This document shows, piece by piece, positions 1-10,876 of a stretch of DNA of 64,000 bases (its first letter is position 1; each line of letters opens with the position of its first letter). Source of the stretch: Hofstenia miamia (taxonomy: Eukaryota > Xenacoelomorpha > Acoela > Hofsteniidae); assembly GCA_900660155.1 (NCBI GenBank), contig CABFPE010000631.1, positions 68,444-132,443 on the forward strand, written 5' to 3'. The notes under the pieces are model-generated. The model was not told the DNA's origin and did not search any database. It saw only the letters and a program-made list of their open reading frames with translations. A program made the translations under genes and the position numbers.

Positions 1-22
1 ATATATATATATATATATATAT
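1..22. repeat. (AT)n microsatellite
   Basis: A pure AT dinucleotide run begins the window and probably continues to the left of it. Confidence 0.9.
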
Positions 23-196
23 TTAGTCATTCTAGCTTTACGAAATTGTATTTATAAAAGAACAGGTACCTAATCATGGAATGTATTTAACGCAGTTCAT
101 TTTTAAATCGATAAATCTATACGTTAAAAACTCGCATTGTAATGAATAACGTTGCCTTTATGTAAACTTTCTGGGTTTTGTATAAGATCTAAATTT

Positions 197-274
197 TGAT
201 TCGTGGTGTAAAATAAACACATCTGTATTGTACTCATGTACAGAAGATTGTGGGTTCAAATCCCACCGAATCAA
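197..274 (+). tRNA. tRNA-like sequence (pseudo-tRNA or tRNA-derived SINE head)
   Basis: A perfect 7-bp acceptor stem (TGATTCG at 197-203, CGAATCA at 267-273) encloses a T arm, GTGGG-TTCAAAT-CCCAC, with a good B-box (GGTTCAAATCC). The D arm is GTGT/ACAC but lacks the loop GG, and the A-box is poor. The anticodon arm is TCTGTA/TACAGA around an oversized 11-nt loop. I therefore read it as a tRNA relic or SINE head, not a working tRNA, and assign no anticodon. Confidence 0.45.
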
Positions 275-836
275 AATAGCAATAAATTATATTGGTTTAT
301 ATTTCGAATTGTATTTTTATAGAGTAACTTCGCATATCAATTCTAGTACTGAAGATTTTAACTAAATGGGAATTCAATTCAATTGCGCTTGATTTCATGT
401 ATGCTAATTGTATCTGTTAATACTGGATAATCAATAATCAATAACAAAGCTTACCTTTTAATGTTATATATTTAAACCAAAGCATACATCAATGAAGAAC
501 CATAACAAGGTTCTTCAAAGATATAAACTAGGAATGCATATTTGAAATATATATTGCAAACAAGAATCATCTGACGGAACTTGAAATAGCAAGTTAATCT
601 AGAGAAAACCGCGGACGACATCATGTAAATTCTTGAAAAAAAGGTTGAAATCATATCGCCATTGGTTGATAAAATACGGTAAATTTTAGTTAAAAAAATA
701 AGTATAGTACTGCTTTGTTAAAAAAAATAGCTAAAACCAGTAGACAAAATGAATAATCCAACAATATCTTGAGAAATTAAATAACTCACGTTTATTTTAA
801 AAAGAAACTTGCTACAAAATACTGCTTAAAACATTA
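275..836. other. AT-rich stretch without recognised feature
   Basis: Only short chance reading frames are present. I see no motif, repeat or exon that I can support. Confidence 0.5.
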
Positions 837-979
837 ACAAAATTTTCGGCGAAGGTGCAGAATAGTGCCACGCGAATGCACGCGGACAAAATAAACCCTA
901 TTAGAGGGTAAAAAACTATGAGAAATGCAATAAAATACATGAAAAGTTTAAAATATTCTGCACCTTCGCCAAAATTTTC
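837..979. mobile_element. MITE with ~25-bp terminal inverted repeats
   Basis: The left end (839-864) contains AAAATTTT then GGCGAAGGTGCAGAATA. The right end (954-978) is its reverse complement with one base missing (TATTCTGCACCTTCGCC, then AAAATTTT). The two enclose about 90 bp with no coding capacity. Flanking TA dinucleotides at 835-836 and 980-981 fit a TA target-site duplication, as in Tc1/mariner-derived MITEs, but AT richness makes that weak evidence. Confidence 0.75.
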
Positions 980-1840
980 TATAACATAACTTAATACTTT
1001 TATTACAATACTTTATCGCAATTAAAATTAAGAGTCTGAACTAACACCAATTTATCATTTACTTTGTACGAGGAATTTCAATCACGAGGTAATTCGCTGA
1101 AATCACGTTTATTTTGAGACAATTTCGTAATATTATTCAATGGTCAAAAATTGAGACAAAATATTCATATTGACATAATGATAATAATTTGAGACAAAAA
1201 AAATATACACCCTTTTCTGACAGTTGTAAGATAAATTCTGTCAGCCATAAGATTATGAATTGACAGATTTAAGAACCAACCATCTCAAACACTACTAATG
1301 ACGTAATAAATACGTAGTGTGAGGTATTTCATGTGCGAGGTAATTCACCTGAACCATAAGAGCTTATATTTTGAAGGTAATATATATACATTTACAAATT
1401 TGAGGTTTTGAGTCTGGGTTTTTCAAGTTTTCTGAATGTAGAAATTCAGAATTGCAGTAAAATTTGACAACTCGATCGAACTAGCAAATTTTCTTAAACA
1501 AATACTCGAAAATTTCTGTTTGAAACTTTCTAATATGTATTTGTTTAATTGCTTAGACATATTTAATTGTTGAATTTTTTCCAATATTCTCATGTAATTA
1601 ATCTTTCAATTTTAAAAAACTACCATTGGTGCGAATTGATCAATTAATCGTACTGCGTGCACGTCTATTAAAATCGCTGTGTTCCATTTTATTCGTTATT
1701 AGTTAATCATCACGACAAAGAAAGCTCTTACGTTCTATTTTTGTAAATTAAATAGTTTATGTAAATTCAAAATAACTAGTGCACGCAGGGCCAAACAGTT
1801 GACAATTTTCATTTAAAAAATCATTGTGATTTGAATGATT
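980..1840. other. AT-rich stretch without recognised gene
   Basis: The motif GAGGTAATTC recurs near 1086 and 1338 and GAGACAA recurs between 1110 and 1200. These look like internally repetitive noncoding sequence. No exon or element was recognised. Confidence 0.4.
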
Positions 1841-1849
1841 TCTATACTT

Positions 1850-3201
1850 TCATAGAACTTGACGATTCGATTCGAATTCATTATCTGCTACGCAGAAGAG
1901 GCCTTCATTTTTTCCAGCAAGAGTCATTTGACATTGCATCTCACCATAAAACTTCGGTGCAATTCGAAAATCAATTGAGTAGTAGGTCGGAACAGCTTCA
2001 GCGGACGTTGGGTATTTAACATCAACTGCATATTTATCCGAAATTCCAGCAAGTGAAGCGCCACTAACTGGCCAACTTTCTGACAGCTTCAAACGCATCG
2101 TCGAATCTAAAAAGATATTTAAAAGAGATCACCAAGATATATTATACTTTATTTTGTATTCCAAAGCCACTATGTCAATGACATCTTGTTCCAATCGTAT
2201 CCCACGTCTTCTTGCAAAAGTGGAAATAGGCTTTGCACCTTCAATTTTTCGACAAGAGAGCCATCTGTAGCACAACGAGATGCTTCATGTATGATCGATG
2301 CAGTAATTCTTCCAAATTGCAATTTCTTCCATTCTTGCGAATCGCATTGCTCAACTGTGTCTTCATCGAGAATGGTCTCGAAATTCGGGGGCATACATCC
2401 ATATAAAGATTGCTTAAACGTCTTGGAGAAATTTGGCAACCAAGAGTGCTTTTGGCACTCATCACTCTTGTAGCCTTTGCAAAGAACTCTCGCATTTAAA
2501 CCACTTGTCGCCACAACAGCACCATTTAATTCGAAATCACTTGCCTAACACAAGGGCTGGTAACGATTAATTTTTTCTAATAGTTAAATTTTAATAAATT
2601 TAAGAGTAATATGTAACTTTAATCACATCAGAACTAATAAATTTACTAATCTTTTATTCCGCAGCCTACTAAACATTAAAAATAAATATTTTCGAAAATG
2701 CTCAACTTATACTAATTATTTAAAAATTACCTTAATATATTTCGCAACTGACAAGCTAAGGGATTACTTTTTCCAATAGCACTGTACATCAGTGCATGAA
2801 GGTTCACTGGAGCGCCTATAGAGCCACATTAAAAAGGCTACGGCAATGTTTGCAGCCGCCACTTTGAGCAATGCAGCTTCGGCATTCAACTGATGCCACT
2901 TCTTCATTGACTTCATCTATGGCCGCCTCAACTCATATGGCTTCGAAGTGACTTTATGCTCTGGCGTTATGGAACATTGAACTACACAATTTTCGGCAGC
3001 TTTCCGAAGCTTCACATATCCAATTGCTTCGTCAGCATAATTTACTCTTGAAGTCTTTTCGTTTTTGTGTTTGCAGCACCGGGAATTGTGTACACTGGTG
3101 TGTTTGCAAAATATGCAGCAAATCATCTGGTCGGAAGCGTAATGCAGATTTTGAGAACTCGCTTGAACAAAATTCATTTTACAAATGAGCAGTGAATACA
3201 T
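1850..3201 (-). pseudogene. broken SWIM zinc finger / YqaJ-type nuclease gene
   Basis: Read on the minus strand, the upstream part (about 2917-2780) shows a SWIM-like Cys/His segment (ECRSC...GGCKHC) followed by a conserved-looking block ending in CYWKK. The next part (2514-2170) has the opening of a YqaJ-type exonuclease fold (W-KKLQFGRITASIIHEASR). The last part (2098-1850) has its core (GASLAGISD, VDVKYPTSAE, PKFYGEMQCQM). These correspond to the acidic and lysine segments of the PD-(D/E)XK nuclease, with several key positions changed. The combination is known from multicopy invertebrate genes and transposon-associated proteins. Here the frame is interrupted several times, so I call it a relic. 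The introns and true ends are not determined. Confidence 0.6.
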
Positions 3202-3299
3202 TGTGTAGCAAATGACGTCAAACTATTCACTATTATTTAATGGGATTTGCAATTATTTTTCGTAAATTATGCTAGAAATAAGAAACAATATTCCTTGGT

Positions 3300-5490
3300 C
3301 TGTTCATTAATCTACTTGAATTTTTCATTTTCAGTTTGAAATCGTCAAAAAAAAAATATTCTGAGAAATCAATACCATCATGAAGATCATTTATAAATAT
3401 TAAAAATAAAAGCGGTCCCAGAACAGTGTCCTGCGGAACGCCTGACGTAACAGATAGAAAGGTAGAAAAATAAGAACCAACTTTTACAGCCTGAAGACGG
3501 CCGTTAAGATAAGACCAGCATTAAAAACTTTTGGTCAAAACCAAAGTTACAGAGTTTTTCCAATAGCTTATCATACGATACAGAATCTAATCCTTTCTTA
3601 AAATCAAAATACACTGATAGTCGTAGTATTTCGATCGTGATTTTTGTAAAGGTCAAGATAGGCAACAAATTGAGTGACGGTACTTCTTCGTCTCATAAAC
3701 CCATGCTGATGCTTAGAAATGTTCGTCATGATCCGTGGATAGATAAAACTAAATAAAATTCTTTCAAATATAAGAGAAATTTATAACAAACATTGATATT
3801 GCGGAATTGATAACTAGGCAGCAAATTGATCTTGTCTGCCTCAGTAGAAGAAGAAAGGTCTTTGCTTGCCCTAAAAAGCTTGGTTGCATCCTGCAGGTTC
3901 CACTGGCGACTAAGATATCTAGTCAAAGTGTTCTTGATGTTTAACAGATGGATTGTGAAAGAAGAATTATATGGACAGTCCAAGCGCTTTTTGCGCTTAG
4001 TAGGTAAAGAACGTGAAAGTGCAGTATGAAAATGTTGATACCACTGTTCAGCAAAATTCAAATCATAATAAATGCAGGAAATAAATTTGGAAAGGTCCGA
4101 ATGTTCTTATTAAAGAGCTGGGGTTAAAATTGACTTTTCGAATAACCAAACGAAAAGTTCTTCATCTGTCGGGCGGGCGAATTAGTGTATACGAGTACAG
4201 GGTAATTATCCGAAAGCTTCCATGCATCAGTAGCAACGAGGTAATTGATTTTAGTGCTGATTGTAAAAATCGGGTCTAGTGAGGTTCCATGAATATGCGT
4301 AGCATCTTTGACAATCTGGATAAGATTAGACTGAAATATATAATCTAGGAACTCATTATCATCAGCATTCGGAGAAGTGCACGTAGTCCACAAGCATCGG
4401 GCATATTAAAATCACCGATAATGTGAATATCAGAACCAGAAATGGATTTTCTTGAGCAGTAATCTTGAAAATTATGATTATAATACTGAATAGACTCAAT
4501 TAATCTGGCATATGAAATTCGATATGGGAATTTGTTGGAGGATTATAAATAGGAATATAAGTTCCGCAATATTGCTACAGTAAATGTGGCAATAGAGGCA
4601 AGGCTAAATAAATAAGTCGAATTCGAGCCATTAACAACAGGAAACTGCGCGGTACAGCCGATGAGAACCCCTCCATGTTGTTTAGCTTCCCAAACAGCGC
4701 GCCCCACAACAGAAAGTTTTGTGAACGGAAAAACTTCAGATGACAAAAAAACTGGAATCGAACCATGTCTCAACAAGAAAAATAAGACATGAGTTGCAGT
4801 GATAAATAAAATTAACAAGATCCAGACGTTTGTTAAGACTAGTAAGCCATTGACAGTTAAGTGGTGCAATTGGATAGTCAGTCGAGTTCTACCAGGTTGT
4901 TTTTGTAATAAAGTTTCAAGTTGAGTATCCGAAAGTCTTTCTCCTCATAAATCATGGTACATCTTTTCTTCAAAGTTTGCTATGTTTATAATCTTTCAGA
5001 ATCCGATCTTGCGCTAAAATTTTCCGCCTTGCCCATTAATTATTAAACGAAACAACCAAGGTTCTTGTCTTAGTGCTTTTTTTATTTAATTTGTCAATTC
5101 TGCGAATTGAACTAACCTGAGGTTCATCATGACCAAGATAACTGAAGATACTGCCTAACTCTTGTGAGTCGTTAGTGCGCTCCGAATACGTTTTACCAGA
5201 CTCAGGCATTCCCTGAGCTCGAACAGAACAAGTCGTATCCCCAGAAACATTAGTTTGAGATTGGACACAGCCGGCTTCAGATTTTTGCGCTTGCTTTTCG
5301 AGGAATGAAAAACTTCACAATAAAAAATCAAGTACTTAGCTTTAGATAAATGAGAAATAATATCATGTTGTAGCCCGCTGCATCCTTGGTGATACCACGC
5401 GTCGCAGGTGTCGCATTGAATCCAGTTCGTGTCATGATCATCGCCACGATTGCATTTTAAACAGAGATCGACACCAGAAGACTGGCCCGA
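3300..5490 (-). mobile_element. decayed LINE (CR1/L2-like) with PHD finger, endonuclease and reverse transcriptase
   Basis: On the minus strand, 5490-5320 encodes a PHD-type finger (LKCNRGDD, then WIQCDTCDAWYHQGC). The region 4440-4190 encodes an APE endonuclease piece (IIGDFNMP, later LSDNYPV, where families usually have SDHYP). The region 3720-3370 encodes reverse transcriptase motifs (QHGFMRRRSTVTQF, VYFDFKKGLDSVSYDKL, GVPQDTVLGPLLFLIFIND). PHD fingers in the first ORF are known for CR1-group LINEs. The catalytic YADD block, which would lie further downstream, is not seen. Stops and frameshifts throughout, and the His-to-Asn change in the endonuclease, show that the copy is dead. The boundaries are approximate. 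Confidence 0.8.
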
Positions 5491-5499
5491 CTCTATTAG

Positions 5500-7524
5500 A
5501 TCCGAAGCAAAGACATCCCCACTCGCATAGCCTCGTATAGCTCTAGTATTAACTTACTATCTTTTAACTGAATAGATTTAATGTAGATAGTTGTATTATG
5601 TTGCATTCCTGGAGTAATCTTTTTTGGATCTGGGTCTCGTGTGTAATTATGATTTATTTCTTTGAAAAATTTCATAATATTAGACATTCGTTTCTCTTTG
5701 CCTTTACATGCCTTAAAAGTTCATATAAATATAACCAGAAAAGTAAATTATCTTTAAAAATGATTGTTCAGAACCCTTAAAGTTTATTATCCGATTTGCA
5801 TTTTCTGCAGCTTATAAATTGGTACGAATACAATATATTGTGTTTCACCATTTATTGAGACATAAAATTATTTATTATTTTTTTTAATTATTGTTTGTAA
5901 AATGTGACTTTTTTTATGACTAAGAACCAGCTTTAAAGCTGTGGTTACCGAAGAAATATTTTAACTAGTTTTGATATGTCCGTTACTATACTTTTATAAT
6001 AAAAAATTTTGAAGTCAAAATATCTTTATTTATATATATTTCATATGTCATCGCGTACTTAGTATAAAATTTAGTAGCACCTCAGTCTCTGTTCATGCAT
6101 AAACTTGTGAAAATTATTTCTAAATAGCATAGATATATCTATATGTTTTTGCCAGAATGTCATATATGTTTCCTTCAACATCTTTTTTTATTCCAAGTAT
6201 TATTCAAACAGCAATTGCTGAGATTATACTAGTACGGCTACTGAAAAAATGAATGTGCTTTGACTTGTAAATATAACTTTTCATATGTAAAAAAAATTGC
6301 GTTACATGTGTAGAATCTATGTTTTATTTGTTTCCTTATGAACAGCATAAAGTTCTAACTCTCTAGTTCCTAGAATATATCTCATTTCTGTCCCACCTAC
6401 TTTGATTCAATAGTCAAATCTGGAATTTACGTCTGTCATTTATTAAAACTTTTAGTGTTGCTTATATTTTTAACAATATTTTCTGTGGGAATTTGTTTCT
6501 TTGTGGATATTCAATCTAGTTAATGTTTAATAATTATATGAAATGTGATATAGAAATCATTTAGTTGAATTTAAATATATGTTACCAAAGGAAATGATAA
6601 CACACCTATTGAAGTTTAATGTTTTTCTTCGTTAAATGAGGCAGCATTTTTGTGAAATTCCTTTTTCCATGCTTTTTTTCTATTATTATTTTCATGCAAA
6701 TCAGGTTCTATAGTTTCTTTCTTTCACTTATATTCGATTTACACATTTTGATCGCGGCACACTGTGGAGCATTGACTCGAATTGTATTTCGCAGACTAGC
6801 AGTCCCTGTGGTTCGCAGTCCTCCTGTTTCTCACGAATATGACCTTGATTCAGTAGTTCTTAATACTACATATTGTAGTTATATAGTAAATAGATAAGGA
6901 AATTAGTAGAAAATATAATTTATGTCTGGCTATGGAACTTGATAAACAATTGAAATATCATTACCATGTAGTACCAATTAGTTTCTTACATTCTTATTAT
7001 TCTTTCAATCATGACATTTAGTAATAACATAGTCTACACACCCCAAAGGATTGACCATTTGCCATTCCTTTTGGAAATACTAGACAGTTGAGCTTTTTAT
7101 TAAACCCTTGAAACTACCTTTATTTTTATTTCTTTTTCACAAAAACTTCCAGTAAACATTTTTATTTTCTTCAAGGAAATTTTTGGAAAATATCTTTAAA
7201 TATTATTTTACATATTATTTGATAAAATAAACTTCACATTGAGTTTTTCAGCTATTCGAAAATCAATTTTGTGCTTAACTTTAAAGACCCTTCCGATACA
7301 GTTCTCCGTTGTAAATTAAGGGTGAGGATTGTATTTTGGATCAATCTTACTCAAAGTAGGCTTCAGCTTTGTATTAATTTGTTTTTAAATATATTTTGTA
7401 TGTATACCTTATCTGAAAAATAAATATCAAACCAGTTTTTGCTAAGCTTGTGGTACTAATGGTTGCAAGTTGTGTTCGTGCATTGAGGTCTGACTTAGTC
7501 TTTGCCTGATATTGTTCATTAAAA

Positions 7525-7526
<2 letters not shown>
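5500..7526. other. AT-rich intergenic stretch, no gene recognised
   Basis: Only short frames of skewed composition are present on either strand. I see no domain, splice-consistent exon or inverted repeat that I can support. Confidence 0.4.

Positions 7527-7562
<36 letters not shown>
7527..7562. repeat. (TA)n microsatellite
   Basis: An uninterrupted TA run of about 18 units. The Tyr-Ile frame across it is an artefact of the repeat. Confidence 0.95.
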
Positions 7563-7566
<4 letters not shown>

Positions 7567-8173
7567 ATACTTGTATAGATTAAATATTCAATGCAGATAA
7601 AATTAAAACCGGTAGAAAACCAGACGGTCTGTATTTGCTCTTGCCGGACAAATACCGGCTTCGGCCGGTTCGAACTCTACTAAATTGTCGCTTGTAAATA
7701 AATCACGTTACCTTTTGAGGGAAACTTCCTCATTGTTTGTTCATTTTTTATTACTAATTTTGCAATATTGTCCTTGAAAGTTGCACTTTGTCTGATTTCG
7801 TAAATATCATACCAGTTTTGGGTACATTTGAATGGATTTATGTGCTTGTAATATATAAGAGGATAACAATCTTGCGTTTTGTATATATTCTAGAGGACAG
7901 TTATTGTCAACTTTTTTTATCAATATATCCAGATGTAAAAAATTGGAATATGTAAATTTCATGACAATTAAATTTGACTGTCTGCACCCATTATTGGTAT
8001 TTCACGTCTAGGACACTCATCTGATGTAATCTTTATCAAATTTTTCATCATTTTTATTTTCTTAATTAACTCTCACGTGAAAAAGGAAAATTGACTTGAT
8101 TTTGAAAAAAATAAATACCATAAAAGAAGTAATTCCAAGACTTAGTATCTTCTATAGTTCAATAATTGAACCA

Positions 8174-8297
8174 ACGCGCATGCAATGACTGCTTCTAACA
8201 GTATATCCTATCTAGTGATCTTACATTACTTTGAAAAAATTATTCAAATGGATAAAAACCGTTTGTTGATTGAGGTTTTATTCGAAGCGCATGCAAT
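8174..8297. promoter_or_regulatory. possible promoter with duplicated NRF1-like 11-mer
   Basis: The 11-mer GCGCATGCAAT occurs at 8176-8186 and again at 8287-8297, about 178 and 67 bp before the first start codon of the 8354-9584 pair. It is GC-rich for this region and resembles a half or variant NRF1 site (GCGCATGCGC). NRF1 is known to control nuclear genes for mitochondrial proteins, which would suit the COX14-like neighbour. The binding role is inferred. Confidence 0.3.
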
Positions 8298-8353
8298 CTT
8301 AATGTGCATTATTTTTATATTCATTTTATTGAAGAACTTCGTTTTATTTTAGA

Positions 8354-8506
8354 ATGGCTGCTCGTCGAAAACTAGTTGGATTTTGGCAAAAGCGCTTCAT
8401 TGATTTTTGTTTGGGGTTTACAGTAATAGGTACTTTTGTTATCGGCTATAAAGCTTATTTAGCATTAAAAGCTCCAAAGAAAGATAGTAAAACTCCGCAA
8501 ACTTAA
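8354..8506 (+). CDS. 50-residue single-pass membrane protein, COX14-like
   Basis: This is a complete small frame (starts MAARRKLVGFWQ, ends KKDSKTPQT). A basic N-terminus is followed by one hydrophobic segment (about residues 16-38) and a basic C-terminal tail, the layout of small mitochondrial inner-membrane assembly proteins. A gap-free comparison from memory with human COX14 lines up the L, K, F, TV-G and R/K-x-Y positions around the membrane segment. COX14 helps early COX1 assembly in complex IV. That identity is tentative. The ATG lies 1 nt after a pyrimidine-rich acceptor (TTTTATTTTAG), so the mRNA is probably trans-spliced or has a 5'UTR intron. The stop is only 73 bp before the ZNHIT2 start, with no AATAAA between, which suggests one transcription unit. 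Confidence 0.6.
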   Translation: MAARRKLVGFWQKRFIDFCLGFTVIGTFVIGYKAYLALKAPKKDSKTPQT

Positions 8507-8561
8507 AATCATATTGCTTTATTATTTTCTATTTGTATATTATAGTGAATATTAATTCAAT

Positions 8562-8577
8562 TTTTTTACTTTTTAAG
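8562..8577 (+). promoter_or_regulatory. intercistronic splice (probably trans-splice) acceptor
   Basis: The pyrimidine run TTTTTTTACTTTTTAAG ends two bases before the ZNHIT2 ATG at 8580, within a gap of only 73 bp. This is the arrangement expected for a spliced-leader acceptor inside an operon. An intron joined to an upstream exon is the alternative. Confidence 0.5.
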
Positions 8578-8579
8578 AT

Positions 8580-9584
8580 ATGCTTCACGCCTCCACATGT
8601 GCAATTTGTTTAGAAAAGCAGTCAAAATATATGTGTCCTCGCTGTAATGTATTGTACTGCTCTCTAAAATGCTACCAGTCTGATAAACATATCAAATGTA
8701 GTGAATTATTTTATAAAAAGTGTTGCATTGATGAACTCAATAATGACAAAACTGTCACTGAAACGCAGCGAATTCAAATGGTTAATATTTTAAAGCGTTT
8801 TGAGAAAGAAGATTCTGATTCCGAATCGGAGTTATCTCTTGATGTCAATACGCCTGAAGAGTTGAATGCTGAAGACCGTGAAAATTTTGAAAGATTGTTA
8901 CATGAGGGAAAGATTGGCGGTTTAATTTTAAGGTGGGAACCCTGGTGGATTTCTTTAACAGATGTACCCACACATTTCGTAACGAATGCATTTGATAAAC
9001 TGTATGCTGGCAATCCTGATGTGAGAGTTTACAACAATATGTTGAATGTCATATTATCATTTTGTGGTATTTGTCGTTTCTACAATGGAGATCTCTTTGA
9101 TTTGCCTGAACTTGCCTTTCAGTCACTTATTGATTTATCTGACGTTTTAAGCAATGATTTTGTTTTTGAAAGCGTTTCTTTAGCTCTAAATTCTGTTAAA
9201 ATGCGCTCAACTAGTTCTCGCAATATTGAAATTAATATCTTTACTATGATCACAGACGCCGTGTGTGTTTTTTCAAAAATCGATTTTTGCATCTCTGCAT
9301 TTTCTACATGCATTCGGTTGATTACTTGTGTTAAAAAGCTTTTTAACTGTGCAAAGCTGAAATCTATAATGTATCGTTCAAAAAAGAAGTTGCAATATTT
9401 TATTGCTTTTCTCCAGTCATCGCATGCAAGTGAGAATTATTTCAAAAATGTCGTTTCTGATTTGGAATTAGAAATTAGATTACTAGAAGCAGAAAATGAA
9501 AGTCATCAGAAGTTGAGTGAAATGCTTGAAAAAGTTCGTTTGAAAAATGGCAAAGAGAAAGTTCTTGTTCAAGAAATTGAATAA
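8580..9584 (+). CDS. ZNHIT2: zinc finger HIT domain protein 2 (ZNHIT2)
   Basis: A single-exon frame of 334 residues. Residues 7-40 form a zf-HIT finger with ligands C7, C10, C19, C22, C27, C31, H37 and C40. The finger runs directly into the SELFYKKCC segment typical of ZNHIT2, which vertebrate members also carry. An acidic linker (DSDSESELSLD, about residues 78-88) precedes the conserved WEPWW region. The C-terminus is a charged helix. The human protein is about 403 residues, so this one is slightly short. ZNHIT2 is known to act with the R2TP/HSP90 co-chaperone in U5 snRNP (PRPF8) assembly. The ATG at 8580 is chosen because the finger starts six residues later and an acceptor lies just upstream. 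An AATAAA (9580-9585) overlaps the stop codon. Confidence 0.88.
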   Translation: MLHASTCAICLEKQSKYMCPRCNVLYCSLKCYQSDKHIKCSELFYKKCCIDELNNDKTVTETQRIQMVNILKRFEKEDSDSESELSLDVNTPEELNAEDRENFERLLHEGKIGGLILRWEPWWISLTDVPTHFVTNAFDKLYAGNPDVRVYNNMLNVILSFCGICRFYNGDLFDLPELAFQSLIDLSDVLSNDFVFESVSLALNSVKMRSTSSRNIEINIFTMITDAVCVFSKIDFCISAFSTCIRLITCVKKLFNCAKLKSIMYRSKKKLQYFIAFLQSSHASENYFKNVVSDLELEIRLLEAENESHQKLSEMLEKVRLKNGKEKVLVQEIE

Positions 9585-9585
9585 A
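9580..9585 (+). terminator. poly(A) signal overlapping the ZNHIT2 stop codon
   Basis: AATAAA spans the TAA stop of ZNHIT2. If used, the 3'UTR would be only about 15-25 nt. Another AATAAA lies near 10004 and could serve instead. Confidence 0.4.
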
Positions 9586-9599
9586 CATATCATGCGCGC

Positions 9600-10876
9600 A
9601 CCTGTTGGTTGCATGTTTTCAGGGATTATCTTAATCGACCATTGTTTTTGTTTAATTTTAAACAGTTTCCAAATTTACTGTAAAATTATTTTTTACCAAA
9701 GTACAGACTTGTTGAGAGGAAAGTAGATACTAATGTTATACTTTTCTGCGTTTTGAAAATTTGTCTTTTCCAAAATCTTTTTTTGCAAGCTTGGCGGAAA
9801 TATATTCTTTGAAGTCTTTAATGCAACCTATGGAAAATTTAAAAGCGAATTTTTACTTAAATTCATTCAACATTTTAATGTCTGTTGACGCTTTTGTTTG
9901 TAGTGACTGTAGTTGCTATGGCAAAACTAACTACTACAAGTTTTGTTTTACAATTGTAAAATACTAAAAAGACTGTTTTTCTTTGATTGACATAAATAAA
10001 CTTTCAATCACTATCAATTTACCCTTTCTTTACAATGTGTTTTTGAATGATCAAAAATGGCAGATTTTGTAGTCATTGTTGAACTATTAAATCACCTTAA
10101 CAATACCGAATTTCCAAAGCGCGGTCTACCTCTACTACAGAAAGAGCTAGTGTACAGAATATGTTAAGAGCAGTGACAAAATTCGATTGTAAAGACTGCT
10201 AGTAAAATTTAGAATTATTAGAGCACCACGATTCCCTTATGAAACAATTCCGAGGTTGATTTAATTGTTTGCATACCATAAAGAAGCTTTTCAGTAGAAT
10301 GAATGTCTTCCTTTGTGCATACATCTTGGAATAATATGGTATTTAGGAAGCTTTTCAAACATGTCATGGAATGTTATAGTTTCTGTGCAGCATGCAATGG
10401 AAGCTGTTGCACACAGGTTCAGGCTATGTGCAGTACAACTATTACCTGGCCAGAGTTTCATTTGGATCACAAAATGTGATTGGATAAGATTTGTACTGGT
10501 GACTCAATGAGACCCAGTAAAATTACAAAATAAATAACCCGTTTTTTAGAATTTAATATGTAAATAACATTACATATTTGATTCGTATTTGCAAACTTCT
10601 GAAACCATTGAAACTATTTAAAGCACGCATAACATTTGTGGAATTCAAAGATTACGTTATAACAATCCTGAATTTATTGAGTTGAGTTCCTTTATTTCAA
10701 TTATTTGTTGATTTAAATGTTTACCCATTTGCAACTCTTCGGAGCTCTAAAATCGTTCAGGATAATTTAGCCACCCAAAGTTGTGTCAAAATTGAGCCCA
10801 ATTGTAATTTAACTACTTCTATAGGTTTTTGTTTATGACCATTATATAAACAAATATAAGTAAAAATATGCAAATA
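9600..10876. other. intergenic, no gene recognised
   Basis: Short open frames at 9761-9967 and 10313-10510 show no recognisable domain. The segment may include the ZNHIT2 3' region and old repeat sequence. Confidence 0.4.

Noticed and set aside
1831-2473. Plus-strand frames of 62 and 95 residues
   Set aside because: Shadows of the minus-strand YqaJ-type relic, whose motifs are on the other strand.
7374-7565. Frames of alternating Tyr-Ile over TA repeats (also at 16791-17099, 20260-20469 and 23064-23279)
   Set aside because: Translated microsatellites, not proteins.
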